47,608 bases of DNA from Chitinophaga pinensis (GCA_945879015.1 CAMCUO010000018.1:1-47608), one strand, 5' to 3'; shown: positions 8,409 to 16,781, counted from the first letter of the stretch. Notes: generated from the letters alone by a model not told the origin. Numbers and translations: made by a program.

Positions 8409-9197
8409 ATGAATTTAGATTTATCAGGAAAAACTGCCATGGTATGCGGAAGCACACAAGGTATTGGAAAAGCCTCAGCAATTGAACTGGCATTGCTTGG
8501 CGCAAATGTTGTTTTGGTTGCCCGAAATGAGGAATCATTAAAAACAGCAATGAAAGATTTAGATGTTTCCAGGGGACAAAAACATAACTTCCTCGTTGCC
8601 GATTTTCAACAATCAAATCAATTAAGAGATAAGTTGGATAGTTTCGTTGCTACGCAAGGAGCAATTCACATATTGGTAAATAATACAGGTGGGCCACCAA
8701 GCGGACTTATTCAAAATGCAAAAGTGGATGAGTTTTTGCAAGCATTCAACAATCATTTGGTATGCAATCACATTTTGGTGCAAGCATTGATTGAAGGAAT
8801 GAAAGATGCAAAATACGGACGAGTAATAAATATCATCAGCACATCCGTAAAAATTCCTTTGAAAAATTTAGGAGTATCAAACACTATTCGTGCTGCAGTT
8901 GCAAATTGGAGCAAGACTTTAGCAAACGAAGTGGCATCTTACGGAATAACTGTAAACAATGTACTTCCGGGAGCAACACTTACTGGACGATTAAGTGCTA
9001 TCATCGAAAACAAATCAAAAAATACGGGTGAATCATTAAACGAAATCAAGAATGAAATGGAAAGCGAAATTCCATTGGGTCGTTTTGCTGAACCTTCAGA
9101 AGTGGCTAATGCCGTTGCATTTTTAGCGTCTCCGGCTGCTTCTTATATTACGGGAATAAATGTTCCTGTGGATGGCGGTAGAACGGGGAATTTGTAA
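8409..9197 (+). CDS. SDR-family oxidoreductase with an altered catalytic motif
   Basis: This 262-residue protein has the short-chain dehydrogenase fold: a nucleotide-binding GSTQGIGKASA motif near residues 15-25, NNTGG where NNAGx is usual, IINIISTSV as the serine strand, and PVDGGRTGNL at the end. The usual YxxxK active site is not there. Alignment by eye puts SNTIRAA where YxxSKAA would be, so Tyr becomes Ser and Lys becomes Arg. A subgroup annotated as 3-oxoacyl-reductase-like is known to lack these residues. It starts 22 bases after the flavoprotein, so it may be the last gene of the polyketide operon, but it could also be an independent housekeeping gene. Confidence 0.85.
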   Translation: MNLDLSGKTAMVCGSTQGIGKASAIELALLGANVVLVARNEESLKTAMKDLDVSRGQKHNFLVADFQQSNQLRDKLDSFVATQGAIHILVNNTGGPPSGLIQNAKVDEFLQAFNNHLVCNHILVQALIEGMKDAKYGRVINIISTSVKIPLKNLGVSNTIRAAVANWSKTLANEVASYGITVNNVLPGATLTGRLSAIIENKSKNTGESLNEIKNEMESEIPLGRFAEPSEVANAVAFLASPAASYITGINVPVDGGRTGNL

Positions 9198-9216
9198 AGT
9201 TCTCTTCTTAGTTTTT

Positions 9217-9303
9217 GCTCGCAGATTACGCAAATTTTCGCAGAAAAATTAAATATTAAAAAGAATAAAAAAAATCTGCGTGAATCTGCGAAATCTGCGT
9301 GAA
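9217..9303. repeat. Inverted repeat of TCTGCG units
   Basis: The gap between two convergent genes holds a left arm with GCTCGCAGATTACGC and TTTTCGCAGA, then an AT-rich spacer, then a right arm with TCTGCGTGAATCTGCG and AATCTGCGTGA. The arms can pair over about 30 bases with mismatches. A related sequence occurs at 26800-26820. It could act as a two-way transcription barrier between the SDR and rnhA genes. Confidence 0.7.
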
Positions 9304-9330
9304 ACTTTTGGAATACTCCTTGGAATACGA

Positions 9331-9783
9331 TCAAATAGATTCCTCATACCCATGATCAACTTTTAAATCACCACCCAAAGCAGCCTCCACAGCCAACTCA
9401 TCACATCGGTTATTTTCTACATTGGATGAATGTCCTTTCACCCAAACAAATTTTACGGAATGTTTTCTGTAGATTTTTAAAAAGCGTTTCCATAAATCAG
9501 GATTTTTTTTGTCTTTGAAGTTTTTTTTCTCCCAACCAAAAACCCATTTTAATTCAACCGAATCCACTACATATTTTGAATCGGAATAAATAGTAACAGC
9601 AGTGCCTTCTTTTTTTAATGTTTCCAGAGCAACAATCACACTCAACAACTCCATACGATTGTTAGTCGTCAATTTAAATCCTTCAGAAATTTCTTTACGA
9701 AGAGCTCCGGCAATCATCACCGCCCCAAATCCTCCTGGGCCTGGGTTTCCTCTTGATGCACCATCTGTGTAAATCTTTATCAT
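9331..9783 (-). CDS. rnhA: Ribonuclease HI
   Basis: RNase HI cuts the RNA strand of RNA-DNA hybrids, removing primers and R-loops. The 150-residue protein has the whole metal-binding set: Asp7 (YTDGASRGNPGPGG), Glu45 (RMELLSV), Asp68 (YSDSKYV), His118 (VKGHSS) and Asp128 (RCDELA). The basic helix-turn region before the last catalytic residues (GWEKKNFKDKKNPDLW) is present. Length and start agree with E. coli RNase HI. It is separated from marC-family and purN genes upstream by a repeat, so cotranscription is uncertain. Confidence 0.97.
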   Translation of the reverse strand: MIKIYTDGASRGNPGPGGFGAVMIAGALRKEISEGFKLTTNNRMELLSVIVALETLKKEGTAVTIYSDSKYVVDSVELKWVFGWEKKNFKDKKNPDLWKRFLKIYRKHSVKFVWVKGHSSNVENNRCDELAVEAALGGDLKVDHGYEESI

Positions 9784-9790
9784 AAATTAT

Positions 9791-9910
9791 ACAATTAAGC
9801 AATAGGCAATAGGCAATTTTTAATTCTGCTTAGCCACATTCTTTTTTTTGCTTTTTAATTTTTCATTTAATTTTTTTAATTGCATACTGCCTACTGCAAC
9901 ATTGCCTACT
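9791..9910. repeat. Inverted repeat of GCAATAGGC / GCCTACTGC units
   Basis: The whole gap between the marC-like gene and rnhA is a repeat. The left arm has AAGCAATAGGCAATAGGC, and the right arm has ACTGCCTACTGC and CATTGCCTACTAC. The arms are inverted relatives, with a T-rich spacer. The units belong to the family that flanks the gene at 2412. Confidence 0.7.
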
Positions 9911-9911
9911 A

Positions 9912-10490
9912 CTATTTGTGCATTATAAGTCCTGCATGAGTCGTAAATAACTTCACAGCAATTGCCAACAAAATAATTCCAAATACTTTTCTTAAAATAT
10001 TAATTCCTCCTACGCCTAAAAGTGCTTCTAGTCGGTGTGTGTTTTTAAGAACCGCGTATACAAAAATCAAGTTGATAAGAATAGCAACAATAATATTTTC
10101 GATAAAATATTCAGCTCTAAGCGAAAGTAAAGTTGTTAGTGTTCCAGTTCCTGCAATCAAAGGAAAAGCAATAGGAACAATAGAGGCTGTAGCAGCTGTT
10201 TCCTCTTTGTAAAACTTTACTCCAAGGATCATTTCCATCGCTAAAAAAAAAATGATAAACGAACCTGCAATCGCAAATGAGCTTACATCAATTCCGATCA
10301 GATTTAATATTTGTTCTCCAACAAACATAAATACAATCATAATTACACCTGAAACAATAGTTGCTTTTTCGGATTGTATTTTTCCAACCTTCCCTTGTAA
10401 GTCCAGCAAAACAGGAAGTGAGCCAATTACATCAATCACAGCAAATAATATCATGCTGAGTGTAGCTATTTGTTTAAAGTCGAAGTTCAT
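9912..10490 (-). CDS. MarC-family integral membrane protein
   Basis: This 192-residue protein has six hydrophobic segments and the conserved early stretch FAVIDVIGSLPVLLDL, with SFIIFFLAMEMILG in the middle and VPIAFPLIAGTGTLTTLLS near residues 115-135, which are the marks of the MarC / UPF0056 family. Despite the name, a role in multiple antibiotic resistance has not been upheld for E. coli MarC, and the transported substrate is unknown. It follows purN on the same strand with about 25 bases between and may share its transcript. Confidence 0.9.
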   Translation of the reverse strand: MNFDFKQIATLSMILFAVIDVIGSLPVLLDLQGKVGKIQSEKATIVSGVIMIVFMFVGEQILNLIGIDVSSFAIAGSFIIFFLAMEMILGVKFYKEETAATASIVPIAFPLIAGTGTLTTLLSLRAEYFIENIIVAILINLIFVYAVLKNTHRLEALLGVGGINILRKVFGIILLAIAVKLFTTHAGLIMHK

Positions 10491-10515
10491 GGTATAATTT
10501 AATTATTTAATTGGG

Positions 10516-11085
10516 TTAATTTGACAAAAGTTCGTCAATTGCTTTCGGAAAATGATTGTATTCTAATAAATGAATTTTATTTGCTAAATCTTCAGCAGTA
10601 GCATTCTCTTCAACTTCACATTTATATTGTGCAATTATTTTTCCTTCATCGTATTTCTCATTCACAAAATGAATAGAGATTCCGCTTTCTTTTTCTTTTG
10701 CTTCAATTACCGCTTTGTGCACATTCATTCCATACATTCCTTTTCCTCCGAATTTTGGTAAAAGTGCAGGATGAATATTTACAATCTTATTCGGGAAGGC
10801 TTTAATTAAACTTTCTGGAATCATCCACAAAAATCCTGCAAGCACGATCAAATCAATCTTAGCATTTTTCAAAACATCAATTACTTCATTTGTTTCTGCA
10901 AAAGAATGTTTATCAATTATCAATGTGGCGATGTTATTATTTTTCGCGCGATTCAAAACATTGGCTGTTGATTTATTTGAAACAACTAACGCAATTTTTA
11001 CTTGATTTGATAATTTAAAGTAATCAATAATTGTTTGAGCGTTTGTTCCTTCACCCGAAGCAAAAATGGCAATATTTTTAATCAT
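10516..11085 (-). CDS. purN: Phosphoribosylglycinamide formyltransferase (10-formyl-THF dependent)
   Basis: PurN adds the formyl group from 10-formyltetrahydrofolate to glycinamide ribonucleotide, the third step of purine synthesis. The 189 residues show the substrate-binding start IFASGEGTNAQ, the catalytic segment VNIHPALLPKFGGKGMYG (Asn, His), and the catalytic Asp in NEKYDEGKII. I use the ATG at 11085; a TTG 30 bases upstream would add ten residues that the family does not have. On this strand TACTTTTG lies 4 bases before the ATG and matches the -7 element TAnnTTTG, which would give a nearly leaderless message. The folate-independent enzyme PurT is also in the window (39755-40921). Confidence 0.96.
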   Translation of the reverse strand: MIKNIAIFASGEGTNAQTIIDYFKLSNQVKIALVVSNKSTANVLNRAKNNNIATLIIDKHSFAETNEVIDVLKNAKIDLIVLAGFLWMIPESLIKAFPNKIVNIHPALLPKFGGKGMYGMNVHKAVIEAKEKESGISIHFVNEKYDEGKIIAQYKCEVEENATAEDLANKIHLLEYNHFPKAIDELLSN

Positions 11086-11334
11086 TTGGCAAAAGTAGTA
11101 TTTTAGAAAATACAATCCTTAAATAGAAGGACTTATCCGCGAGTCCGACCTGTGACCTTACTTAGGCAGCTAAACGGCTCTTTTTTATCTGAAAAAGAAG
11201 GCATAAATAAGGGAAATGAAGGGCTGTTTTGGCCAAATCCTTAATAATGCCATCTAAAAATGGGTTAAGTTCCTGATTTAGAGCGAAAAACGTTAGAACA
11301 AATTGATGTTTTTTATGAATAATTCGCTTATTTT

Positions 11335-11365
11335 TTTGTAATATATGCATATAACTATATCTTTG
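11335..11365 (+). promoter_or_regulatory. Promoter of the acpP-fabF-rnc operon
   Basis: This is the clearest promoter here: TTTG at 11335-11338, then 19 bases, then TATCTTTG at 11358-11365, which matches the Bacteroidota consensus TTTG-N19-TAnnTTTG. Transcription should begin near 11371, leaving about 27 bases of leader before the acpP ATG. The 250 bases between it and purN hold no gene I can support; GGACT/AGTCC at 11129-11146 can form a small hairpin. Confidence 0.75.
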
Positions 11366-11397
11366 CACCCAAAATTAACCCAAAAACATTTAAAGAA

Positions 11398-11634
11398 ATG
11401 TCAGACATTGCAACAAAAGTAAAAGCTATCATCGTTGATAAATTAGGTGTAGACGAAAAAGAAGTAACACCAACAGCAAGCTTTACAAATGATTTAGGAG
11501 CAGATTCATTGGATACTGTGGAATTAATCATGGAATTTGAAAAAGAATTTAACATCGCTATCCCTGATGATCAAGCTGAAAAGATTGGTACAGTGGGTGA
11601 TGCAATTGCTTACATTGAAGCAAACGCAAAATAA
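11398..11634 (+). CDS. acpP: Acyl carrier protein
   Basis: This 78-residue acidic protein carries the growing fatty acid on phosphopantetheine. The attachment site is the Ser in [16 protein letters not shown] (the DSL motif), which is also the contact helix for the synthase enzymes. Length and helical pattern match AcpP. It is the first gene of an operon with fabF (21 bases on) and rnc, a conserved order, and has a strong promoter. Confidence 0.98.
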   Translation: MSDIATKVKAIIVDKLGVDEKEVTPTASFTNDLGADSLDTVELIMEFEKEFNIAIPDDQAEKIGTVGDAIAYIEANAK

Positions 11635-11655
11635 TTCTCTCATAAGATTTATTTA

Positions 11656-12912
11656 ATGAAGTTTAGACGAGTAGTAGTAACAGGTCTTGGCGCAATTACA
11701 CCAGTAGGAAATAACGTTTCTGATTTTTGGAACAATCTTCTGAATGGCGTAAGCGGAGCTGCTCTTATTACTCGTTTTGATGCTTCAAAGTTTAAAACTC
11801 AATTTGCTTGCGAAGTAAAAGGATTTAATCCTGAAGATTACCTCGATCGTAAAGAAGCTCGCAAGATAGACGTCTTTTCTCAGTATGGTTTATGTGCCGC
11901 TATTCAAGCAGTTAAAGATGCTAGATTAGATGGAGAAAATGCATTTGATAAAGACCGCGCTGGTGTTATTTGGGGTTCTGGTATTGGTGGATTGCAAACT
12001 TTTCAAGACGAATGTTTCGGTTATGCGAAAGGTGATGGAACTCCGCGTTTCAATCCTTTCTTTATTCCTAAAATGATTGCAGATATTTGTTCAGGACACA
12101 TTTCCATCCGTTTTGGAATGCGTGGTCCTAACTTTACTACCGTTTCTGCTTGTGCTTCTTCTACCAATGCTTTAATTGATGCTCACACTTATATCAAATT
12201 AGGTAAAGCAGATATTATAGTAACAGGTGGTTCCGAAGCTGCAGTATGTGAAGCAGGAATTGGCGGATTTAACGCAATGCACGCACTTTCTACTCGCAAC
12301 GATTCTCCAGAAACAGCATCTCGTCCATTTGACGTTGATCGTGATGGATTTGTTTTAGGTGAAGGCGCAGGTTGTTTAATTCTAGAAGAATTAGAACATG
12401 CTTTAAAACGTGGTGCAAAAATTTATGCTGAAGTTGTTGGTGGTGGAATGACTGCTGATGCAAATCACATTACTGCTCCTCATCCTGAAGGATTAGGGGC
12501 ATTGAATGTTATGCGTAATGCTTTGTTAGATGCGGAAATGAAACCAGAAGACATTGATTATGTAAACGTACACGGAACATCAACTCCTTTGGGTGATATT
12601 GCTGAAACAAAAGCAATACTTGGTGTATTTGGTGAGCATGCTTATAAATTAAATATCAGTTCTACTAAATCAATGACAGGACATTTACTTGGTGCTGCAG
12701 GTGCTATTGAAGCAATTGCTTGTGTTCTAGCTTGTCAAAATGATATTATTCCTCCAACAATAAATCACTTCAATGACGATCCAGCTTTGGATAATAAATT
12801 GAATCTTACTTTCCATAAAGCTCAAAAACGCATTGTTCGTGCTGCTTTAAGCAATACTTTCGGATTCGGTGGACACAATGCTTCTGTAATTGTTAAGAAA
12901 TACACAGCTTAA
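11656..12912 (+). CDS. fabF: 3-oxoacyl-[acyl-carrier-protein] synthase II
   Basis: FabF extends acyl-ACP chains by condensation with malonyl-ACP and is needed for long and unsaturated chains. The 418 residues are the usual length. The catalytic triad is visible: Cys in VSACASSTNA, His in VHGTSTPLGD, and His in TKSMTGHLLGAAGA. The start MKFRRVVVTGLGAITPVG and the end FGFGGHNASV are standard. It sits directly behind acpP and 6 bases before rnc. Confidence 0.98.
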   Translation: MKFRRVVVTGLGAITPVGNNVSDFWNNLLNGVSGAALITRFDASKFKTQFACEVKGFNPEDYLDRKEARKIDVFSQYGLCAAIQAVKDARLDGENAFDKDRAGVIWGSGIGGLQTFQDECFGYAKGDGTPRFNPFFIPKMIADICSGHISIRFGMRGPNFTTVSACASSTNALIDAHTYIKLGKADIIVTGGSEAAVCEAGIGGFNAMHALSTRNDSPETASRPFDVDRDGFVLGEGAGCLILEELEHALKRGAKIYAEVVGGGMTADANHITAPHPEGLGALNVMRNALLDAEMKPEDIDYVNVHGTSTPLGDIAETKAILGVFGEHAYKLNISSTKSMTGHLLGAAGAIEAIACVLACQNDIIPPTINHFNDDPALDNKLNLTFHKAQKRIVRAALSNTFGFGGHNASVIVKKYTA

Positions 12913-12918
12913 TTTCTC

Positions 12919-13647
12919 TTGCCAAAATTTACCAAATCAATCAGGGTTTATTTTTCTCCCGACAAAAAATTACACGAATCACTTCGCAATGTTCTTGGTT
13001 TTTATCCAACAAATATTTCATTATACAAATTAGCCTTTCGTCACAGTTCGGCTGCACAGCTCATTAAAAAAGGAGTTCGAGATAGTAACGAACGATTAGA
13101 ATTTCTTGGCGATTCGGTAATTGGAACAGTGGTTGCAGATTATTTATTTAAAAAATTTCCATTTAAAGATGAAGGATTTTTAACCAAGATGCGTTCGAAA
13201 ATGGTGAGTCGTCAACAACACAATCAGCTTGCAATTAAATTAGGGTTGAATAATTTTTTGGAAGTGAATAACGATAGACATGGGAATAACAAATCCAGTT
13301 CCATCAATGGAGATGCCTACGAAGCGCTGATCGGCGCTATTTATTTAGATAAAGGATACAAGTTTGCACAAGAATTTATTCTTACGCGTATTGTGAATGT
13401 TCACATCGATATGGATGAAGTGGAAACAAAAGAAGTAGATTTTAAGAGCAAATTAATTGAGTGGGCACAAAAAGAAAAAAAAGAATTCCGTTTTGAAACA
13501 ATTATAGATGGTGCAACTTCTGACGATAAACTCTATAGTATACAGATTGTAGTGGATAATGAAGCAATTGGGAAGGCACAGCATTTTTCGAAAAAACGAG
13601 CAGAACAATTGGTTTCAGAGCTGGCGTGTGGAGTGTTAGAGATTTAA
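12919..13647 (+). CDS. rnc: Ribonuclease III
   Basis: RNase III cuts double-stranded RNA, including rRNA precursors. The 242 residues contain the signature NERLEFLGDSVIG and the second metal-binding region NGDAYEALIGAIYLDKG, followed by a double-stranded-RNA-binding domain in the last 75 residues (KSKLIEWAQKEKKE through KKRAEQLVSELA). The start is TTG at 12919, the only start near the expected N terminus, 6 bases after fabF; this means tight coupling to fatty acid genes, as in many bacteria. Confidence 0.95.
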   Translation: MPKFTKSIRVYFSPDKKLHESLRNVLGFYPTNISLYKLAFRHSSAAQLIKKGVRDSNERLEFLGDSVIGTVVADYLFKKFPFKDEGFLTKMRSKMVSRQQHNQLAIKLGLNNFLEVNNDRHGNNKSSSINGDAYEALIGAIYLDKGYKFAQEFILTRIVNVHIDMDEVETKEVDFKSKLIEWAQKEKKEFRFETIIDGATSDDKLYSIQIVVDNEAIGKAQHFSKKRAEQLVSELACGVLEI

Positions 13648-13656
13648 TTCCTTAAT

Positions 13657-13704
13657 GTCATCCTGAGCGCAACCGAAGGTTGGTCATCCCGAGCGGAGTC
13701 GAGG
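13657..13704. repeat. Tandem GTCATCC(T/C)GAGCG repeat
   Basis: Two direct copies follow rnc: GTCATCCTGAGCGCAACCGA at 13657 and GTCATCCCGAGCGGAGTCGA at 13683. They are members of the GAGCG-AGTCGA family but here lie head to tail instead of inverted. Confidence 0.75.
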
Positions 13705-13816
13705 GACGAAGGGAAAGGAACGAAAGGTTTTTAATTTAACAACATAAAAATAATCCCATTTTGCAGGCATTCTTCGTTTTAGATTTATAAATTTACCATA
13801 GTTTTAAAATTAAGTT

Positions 13817-14236
13817 TTGGGAAAACATACCCTTGAAATAGCATACGATTACGATTTTGTGTTGATAGGCATTTCATCACACGAAAAAGATTATCGTATT
13901 TGTTGGGCACTCAATAATCAATTGGGTTTAAATCTGGTGAAAACAGATGCACTCGAGATAAAAGACAAAAAGCAAGACGACCCTTCGTTTTTCTCTTTGT
14001 TCAGTTTCGAATTGCCTGATGAGTTTATGGATTATTTTATTATAGCTAACAGAAGTGAAAAAGGATTGTTGATTCCAGAACAAAAACAAGTCGACTATTT
14101 TTTTATCATTCGAGGTGAAATAGAAAATGATAAAGTAATGGACATGATAAGACGAATAAAAGAAAGTAGTTTGGTGCAGACAGCTTTTAGAGTTGATGTA
14201 AATGCACTAAAGTCAAAACAGAATTTAATATTATAA
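13817..14236 (+). CDS. IPExxxVDY family protein, function unknown
   Basis: This 139-residue protein carries LLIPEQKQVDYFFII near residues 86-100, the motif that names the family IPExxxVDY. It has no transmembrane segment or known catalytic motif. The family is found in Bacteroidota between rnc and pyk, just as here, but no function has been shown for it as far as I know. The start is a TTG at 13817, since no ATG lies near the expected N terminus MGKHTLEIAYDYDF. Its location suggests a link to fatty acid synthesis, RNA processing or glycolysis that cannot be resolved from the sequence. Confidence 0.85.
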   Translation: MGKHTLEIAYDYDFVLIGISSHEKDYRICWALNNQLGLNLVKTDALEIKDKKQDDPSFFSLFSFELPDEFMDYFIIANRSEKGLLIPEQKQVDYFFIIRGEIENDKVMDMIRRIKESSLVQTAFRVDVNALKSKQNLIL

Positions 14237-14238
14237 AA

Positions 14239-14380
14239 AGCACCACGGATTGCATCGATTAACACAGATTATTTGTTTTAAAATTTGTAATTGAGTGAAA
14301 AATTAAAAATAAATAAAACACACAGTACAGAGTAATAACAGAAATTTATCTGTGAAAATTAGTGTAATCTGTGGTAAAAA
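14239..14380. repeat. Long inverted repeat of ACCACAGATT type, copy 1
   Basis: The gap between the IPExxxVDY gene and pyk is one hairpin-forming unit. The left arm has AGCACCACGGATTG and AACACAGATT; the right arm has ATCTGTGAAAATTAGTG and TAATCTGTGGTAAA. A second copy is at 18943-19070 between yicC and gmk, with better matched arms. The spacer differs between the copies, while the outer arms are alike. Confidence 0.8.
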
Positions 14381-14387
14381 GTAAAGT

Positions 14388-15821
14388 ATGAAAAGAACAA
14401 AAATCGTTGCAACACTTGGGCCAGCATCCTCTTCATCCGAAGTAATTGAAGAAATGATTAAAGCAGGAGCAGATGTGTGCAGAATAAATTTTTCACACGG
14501 CTCTTATGATAATGTATTGAGCCAGATTAACACCATACGTGCCCTCAATAAAAAATTAGGAAAGCATACTGCTATTCTTGCCGATTTACAAGGACCGAAA
14601 TTACGTATTGGAGTTGTGGAAAATAATGGCGTTGAATTAGTAGCCGGAAAAGAAGTTACGATTACGACCATTGAATGTGTTGGAACTGCTGAAAAACTAT
14701 ACATCACATATCCTCAATTTCCAAAGGATGTGAAAGTAGGTGAAAACATTTTGATTGATGATGGTAAACTTTTATTGACAGTAGTTTCTACAAACGGAAA
14801 CGATGAAGTAAAAGCAGTTGTTGGTCATGGCGGAACTTTGTCATCTAAAAAAGGAGTAAACCTTCCCAACACAAAAATATCTTTGCCTTGTTTGACTGAA
14901 AAAGATTTAAAAGATTTGGATTTCGCATTGACAAATAAAGTGGATTGGGTTGGACTTTCATTTGTCCGTTCGGCAGCAGATATTATTGAGTTAAAACATT
15001 TGATTCAAAATTTTAATCAGAATGTTAGAACACGAGTAGTAGCAAAAATTGAAAAACCAGAAGCGATTTCTGATATCGATAACATTATCAAAGAAACGGA
15101 TGCATTGATGGTTGCTCGTGGCGACTTGGGTGTGGAAGTTCCAATGCAAGAAGTTCCTGTTATTCAAAAAATGTTGGTTCGTAAATGTTTGGAAGCATCC
15201 AAACCAGTTATTATTGCCACACAAATGATGGAAAGTATGATTACAAATATCAGTCCTTCACGTGCTGAGGTGAACGATGTTGCAAACAGTGTAATGGATG
15301 GAGCAGATGCGGTGATGTTGAGTGGAGAAACTTCTGTTGGAAATCATCCTGCAAAAGTGGTGGCGGCAATGACAAAGATTATTGAATTTGTTGAACAGAA
15401 TAGCGATGTGTATAATCGTGATAATGCTGCTCCGGAAGTTGATATGCATAATCAACGTTTTCTTTCAGATTCAATTTGTTATACTGCTGCAAAAATGGCA
15501 CAACTTACAAATGCAGCAGCAATTGTAACAATGACACATTCAGGATATACAGCATTTAAGTTAGCAAGTCACCGCCCGAAGGCAGAAATTTTTGTGTTTA
15601 CCGATAACTATGATATTCTTACAACCTTAAATTTAGTATGGGGTGTTCACGGTTTTTACTACGATAAAAATATTAGTACAGATCATACCATAGCAGATAT
15701 TAAATTCATTTTGAAAAAAAGTGGAGAAGTAAAAACAGGAGATCTAATTATTAATATCGCAAGTATTCCATTAAGTGAAATGGGAAAATCAAACATGATT
15801 AAACTTTCAGCAATAGAATAG
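14388..15821 (+). CDS. pyk: Pyruvate kinase
   Basis: Pyruvate kinase turns phosphoenolpyruvate and ADP into pyruvate and ATP, the last step of glycolysis. The 477 residues show the N-terminal RTKIVATLGPAS, the substrate region RINFSHGSYDN, the active-site strand VVAKIEKPEAI and the signature MVARGDLGVEVPMQE. The C-terminal domain (GYTAFKLASHRPKAEIFVFT) is present but has no extra PEP-utiliser domain. It ends the acpP-fabF-rnc-IPExxxVDY-pyk block but is set apart by a repeat, so it may have its own promoter. Confidence 0.98.
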   Translation: MKRTKIVATLGPASSSSEVIEEMIKAGADVCRINFSHGSYDNVLSQINTIRALNKKLGKHTAILADLQGPKLRIGVVENNGVELVAGKEVTITTIECVGTAEKLYITYPQFPKDVKVGENILIDDGKLLLTVVSTNGNDEVKAVVGHGGTLSSKKGVNLPNTKISLPCLTEKDLKDLDFALTNKVDWVGLSFVRSAADIIELKHLIQNFNQNVRTRVVAKIEKPEAISDIDNIIKETDALMVARGDLGVEVPMQEVPVIQKMLVRKCLEASKPVIIATQMMESMITNISPSRAEVNDVANSVMDGADAVMLSGETSVGNHPAKVVAAMTKIIEFVEQNSDVYNRDNAAPEVDMHNQRFLSDSICYTAAKMAQLTNAAAIVTMTHSGYTAFKLASHRPKAEIFVFTDNYDILTTLNLVWGVHGFYYDKNISTDHTIADIKFILKKSGEVKTGDLIINIASIPLSEMGKSNMIKLSAIE

Positions 15822-15858
15822 GTGGTTTGCTAAAGTTAACTCGTAGCAGGATCAATTT

Positions 15859-15891
15859 CCCCTTTGAAAAAGGGGGCTAGGGGGATTTGAA
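15859..15891. terminator. Hairpin of CCCCTTT/AAAGGGG type after pyk
   Basis: CCCCTTT at 15859-15865 pairs with AAAGGGG at 15869-15875 across a GAA loop, followed by CTAGGGGGATTTG. It lies 37 bases after the pyk stop. The motif belongs to a repeat family also seen at 16822 and 19672, so it may be a repeat that serves as terminator. No clear T-run follows. Confidence 0.45.
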
Positions 15892-15918
15892 AATGTTCCT
15901 TGAAAAAAGAAAACATAA

Positions 15919-16386
15919 ATGAAACCAATTCTGTTTTTCTTAACGATAGTTTTTTGCCAAATTTCAATCCAAGCCCTATCAACTTACATTAATTCGGATA
16001 AAAGGGCAATCATTAAAGATTTTAAAGATCTTTCAAAGACACCTGAAAAGTATTCGATTTCAACAAAGGATTCTGCAGGAATTCTTAAAATTGAAATTAC
16101 TGGACACGAAAAAATAAATTATGAATTCCGTTTTGATTCTTTAGGATTTTGCAACACCTCTAGTTTTATATATTGTTGTGACGATTGCTCCGAAAAACAC
16201 ATTAAAGAGTTTGTTGAGAGCAGAAACTATGGATGTATAGAGAAATCACCAGGGTTATATTACTCAAAAAGAAGACACAAAACACAAATGGAAATATTTA
16301 ATTCCAATGTTGCTGTAACAATAATTATATTTACTAAGATGAACTGGACAAAAAAAGAATACAAAGCGCTAATTAAGAAGCAATGA
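15919..16386 (+). CDS. Small exported protein, function unknown
   Basis: I do not recognise this 155-residue protein. It begins with a signal peptide (MKPILFFLTIVFCQISIQAL) and so should be exported to the periplasm or outside. The mature part is rich in Lys and has several cysteines, with CCDDCSEKH near residue 95 and two more nearby, which could form disulfides or bind metal. It sits between pyk and an ArsC-like gene, with 100 bases of repeat DNA ahead of it and 41 bases behind. The ATG gives a normal signal peptide, so the start is probably right. Confidence 0.65.
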   Translation: MKPILFFLTIVFCQISIQALSTYINSDKRAIIKDFKDLSKTPEKYSISTKDSAGILKIEITGHEKINYEFRFDSLGFCNTSSFIYCCDDCSEKHIKEFVESRNYGCIEKSPGLYYSKRRHKTQMEIFNSNVAVTIIIFTKMNWTKKEYKALIKKQ

Positions 16387-16427
16387 AATACGAAGTATTA
16401 ATGAATCCAATAAAAAAATAAAAAAGC

Positions 16428-16781
16428 ATGAGTAAAAAAATATACTATCTAAGCACTTGCTCTACTTGCAGCCGAATCATTACGGAGCTCGGATTAAAAG
16501 ATAAAAAATTCGAATTCCAGGATATTAAAACTGAAAAAATTACGGCCTCTCAATTAGCAGAAATGAAAAAGATGGCAGGAAGCTATGAAGCACTGTTCAG
16601 CAGAATAGCATTAAAATATCGCGCTCTTGGATTGGATAAAAAGAAACTAGGAGAAGACGATTACAAAAAATATATTTTAGAAGAATATACTTTCTTAAAG
16701 CGTCCTGTAATTATTATCAAAGACAAAATATTTGTCGGAAATTCCAAAAATAATATTGCTGCCGTGAAAGCAGAATTATAA
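16428..16781 (+). CDS. ArsC/Spx-family thioredoxin-fold protein
   Basis: This 117-residue protein has the ArsC fold: a beta strand leading to STCSTCSRI (residues 9-17) with a CxxC pair, then a helical insert, then EYTFLKRPVIIIKD, which holds the cis-proline. True arsenate reductases have a single Cys followed by an Arg-rich site (CxxxRxT); here the CSTC pair is more like Spx and YffB/YfgD-type proteins. Bacteroidota contain many such proteins annotated as arsenate reductase family. I would not claim arsenate reduction. No ars genes lie nearby. Confidence 0.8.
   Translation: MSKKIYYLSTCSTCSRIITELGLKDKKFEFQDIKTEKITASQLAEMKKMAGSYEALFSRIALKYRALGLDKKKLGEDDYKKYILEEYTFLKRPVIIIKDKIFVGNSKNNIAAVKAEL

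Noticed and set aside
11162..11368. Minus-strand frame in the purN-acpP gap
   Set aside because: It overlaps the acpP promoter, has no recognisable motif and has biased low-complexity composition.
14239..14380. Possible CRISPR array or tandem repeat at the repeat-rich gaps
   Set aside because: The units are inverted pairs, not regularly spaced direct repeats with unique spacers, and no cas gene is present.
16428..16781. Arsenate reductase assignment
   Set aside because: The active site is CSTC without the ArsC arginines, and no arsenic genes are near; only the fold family is supported.
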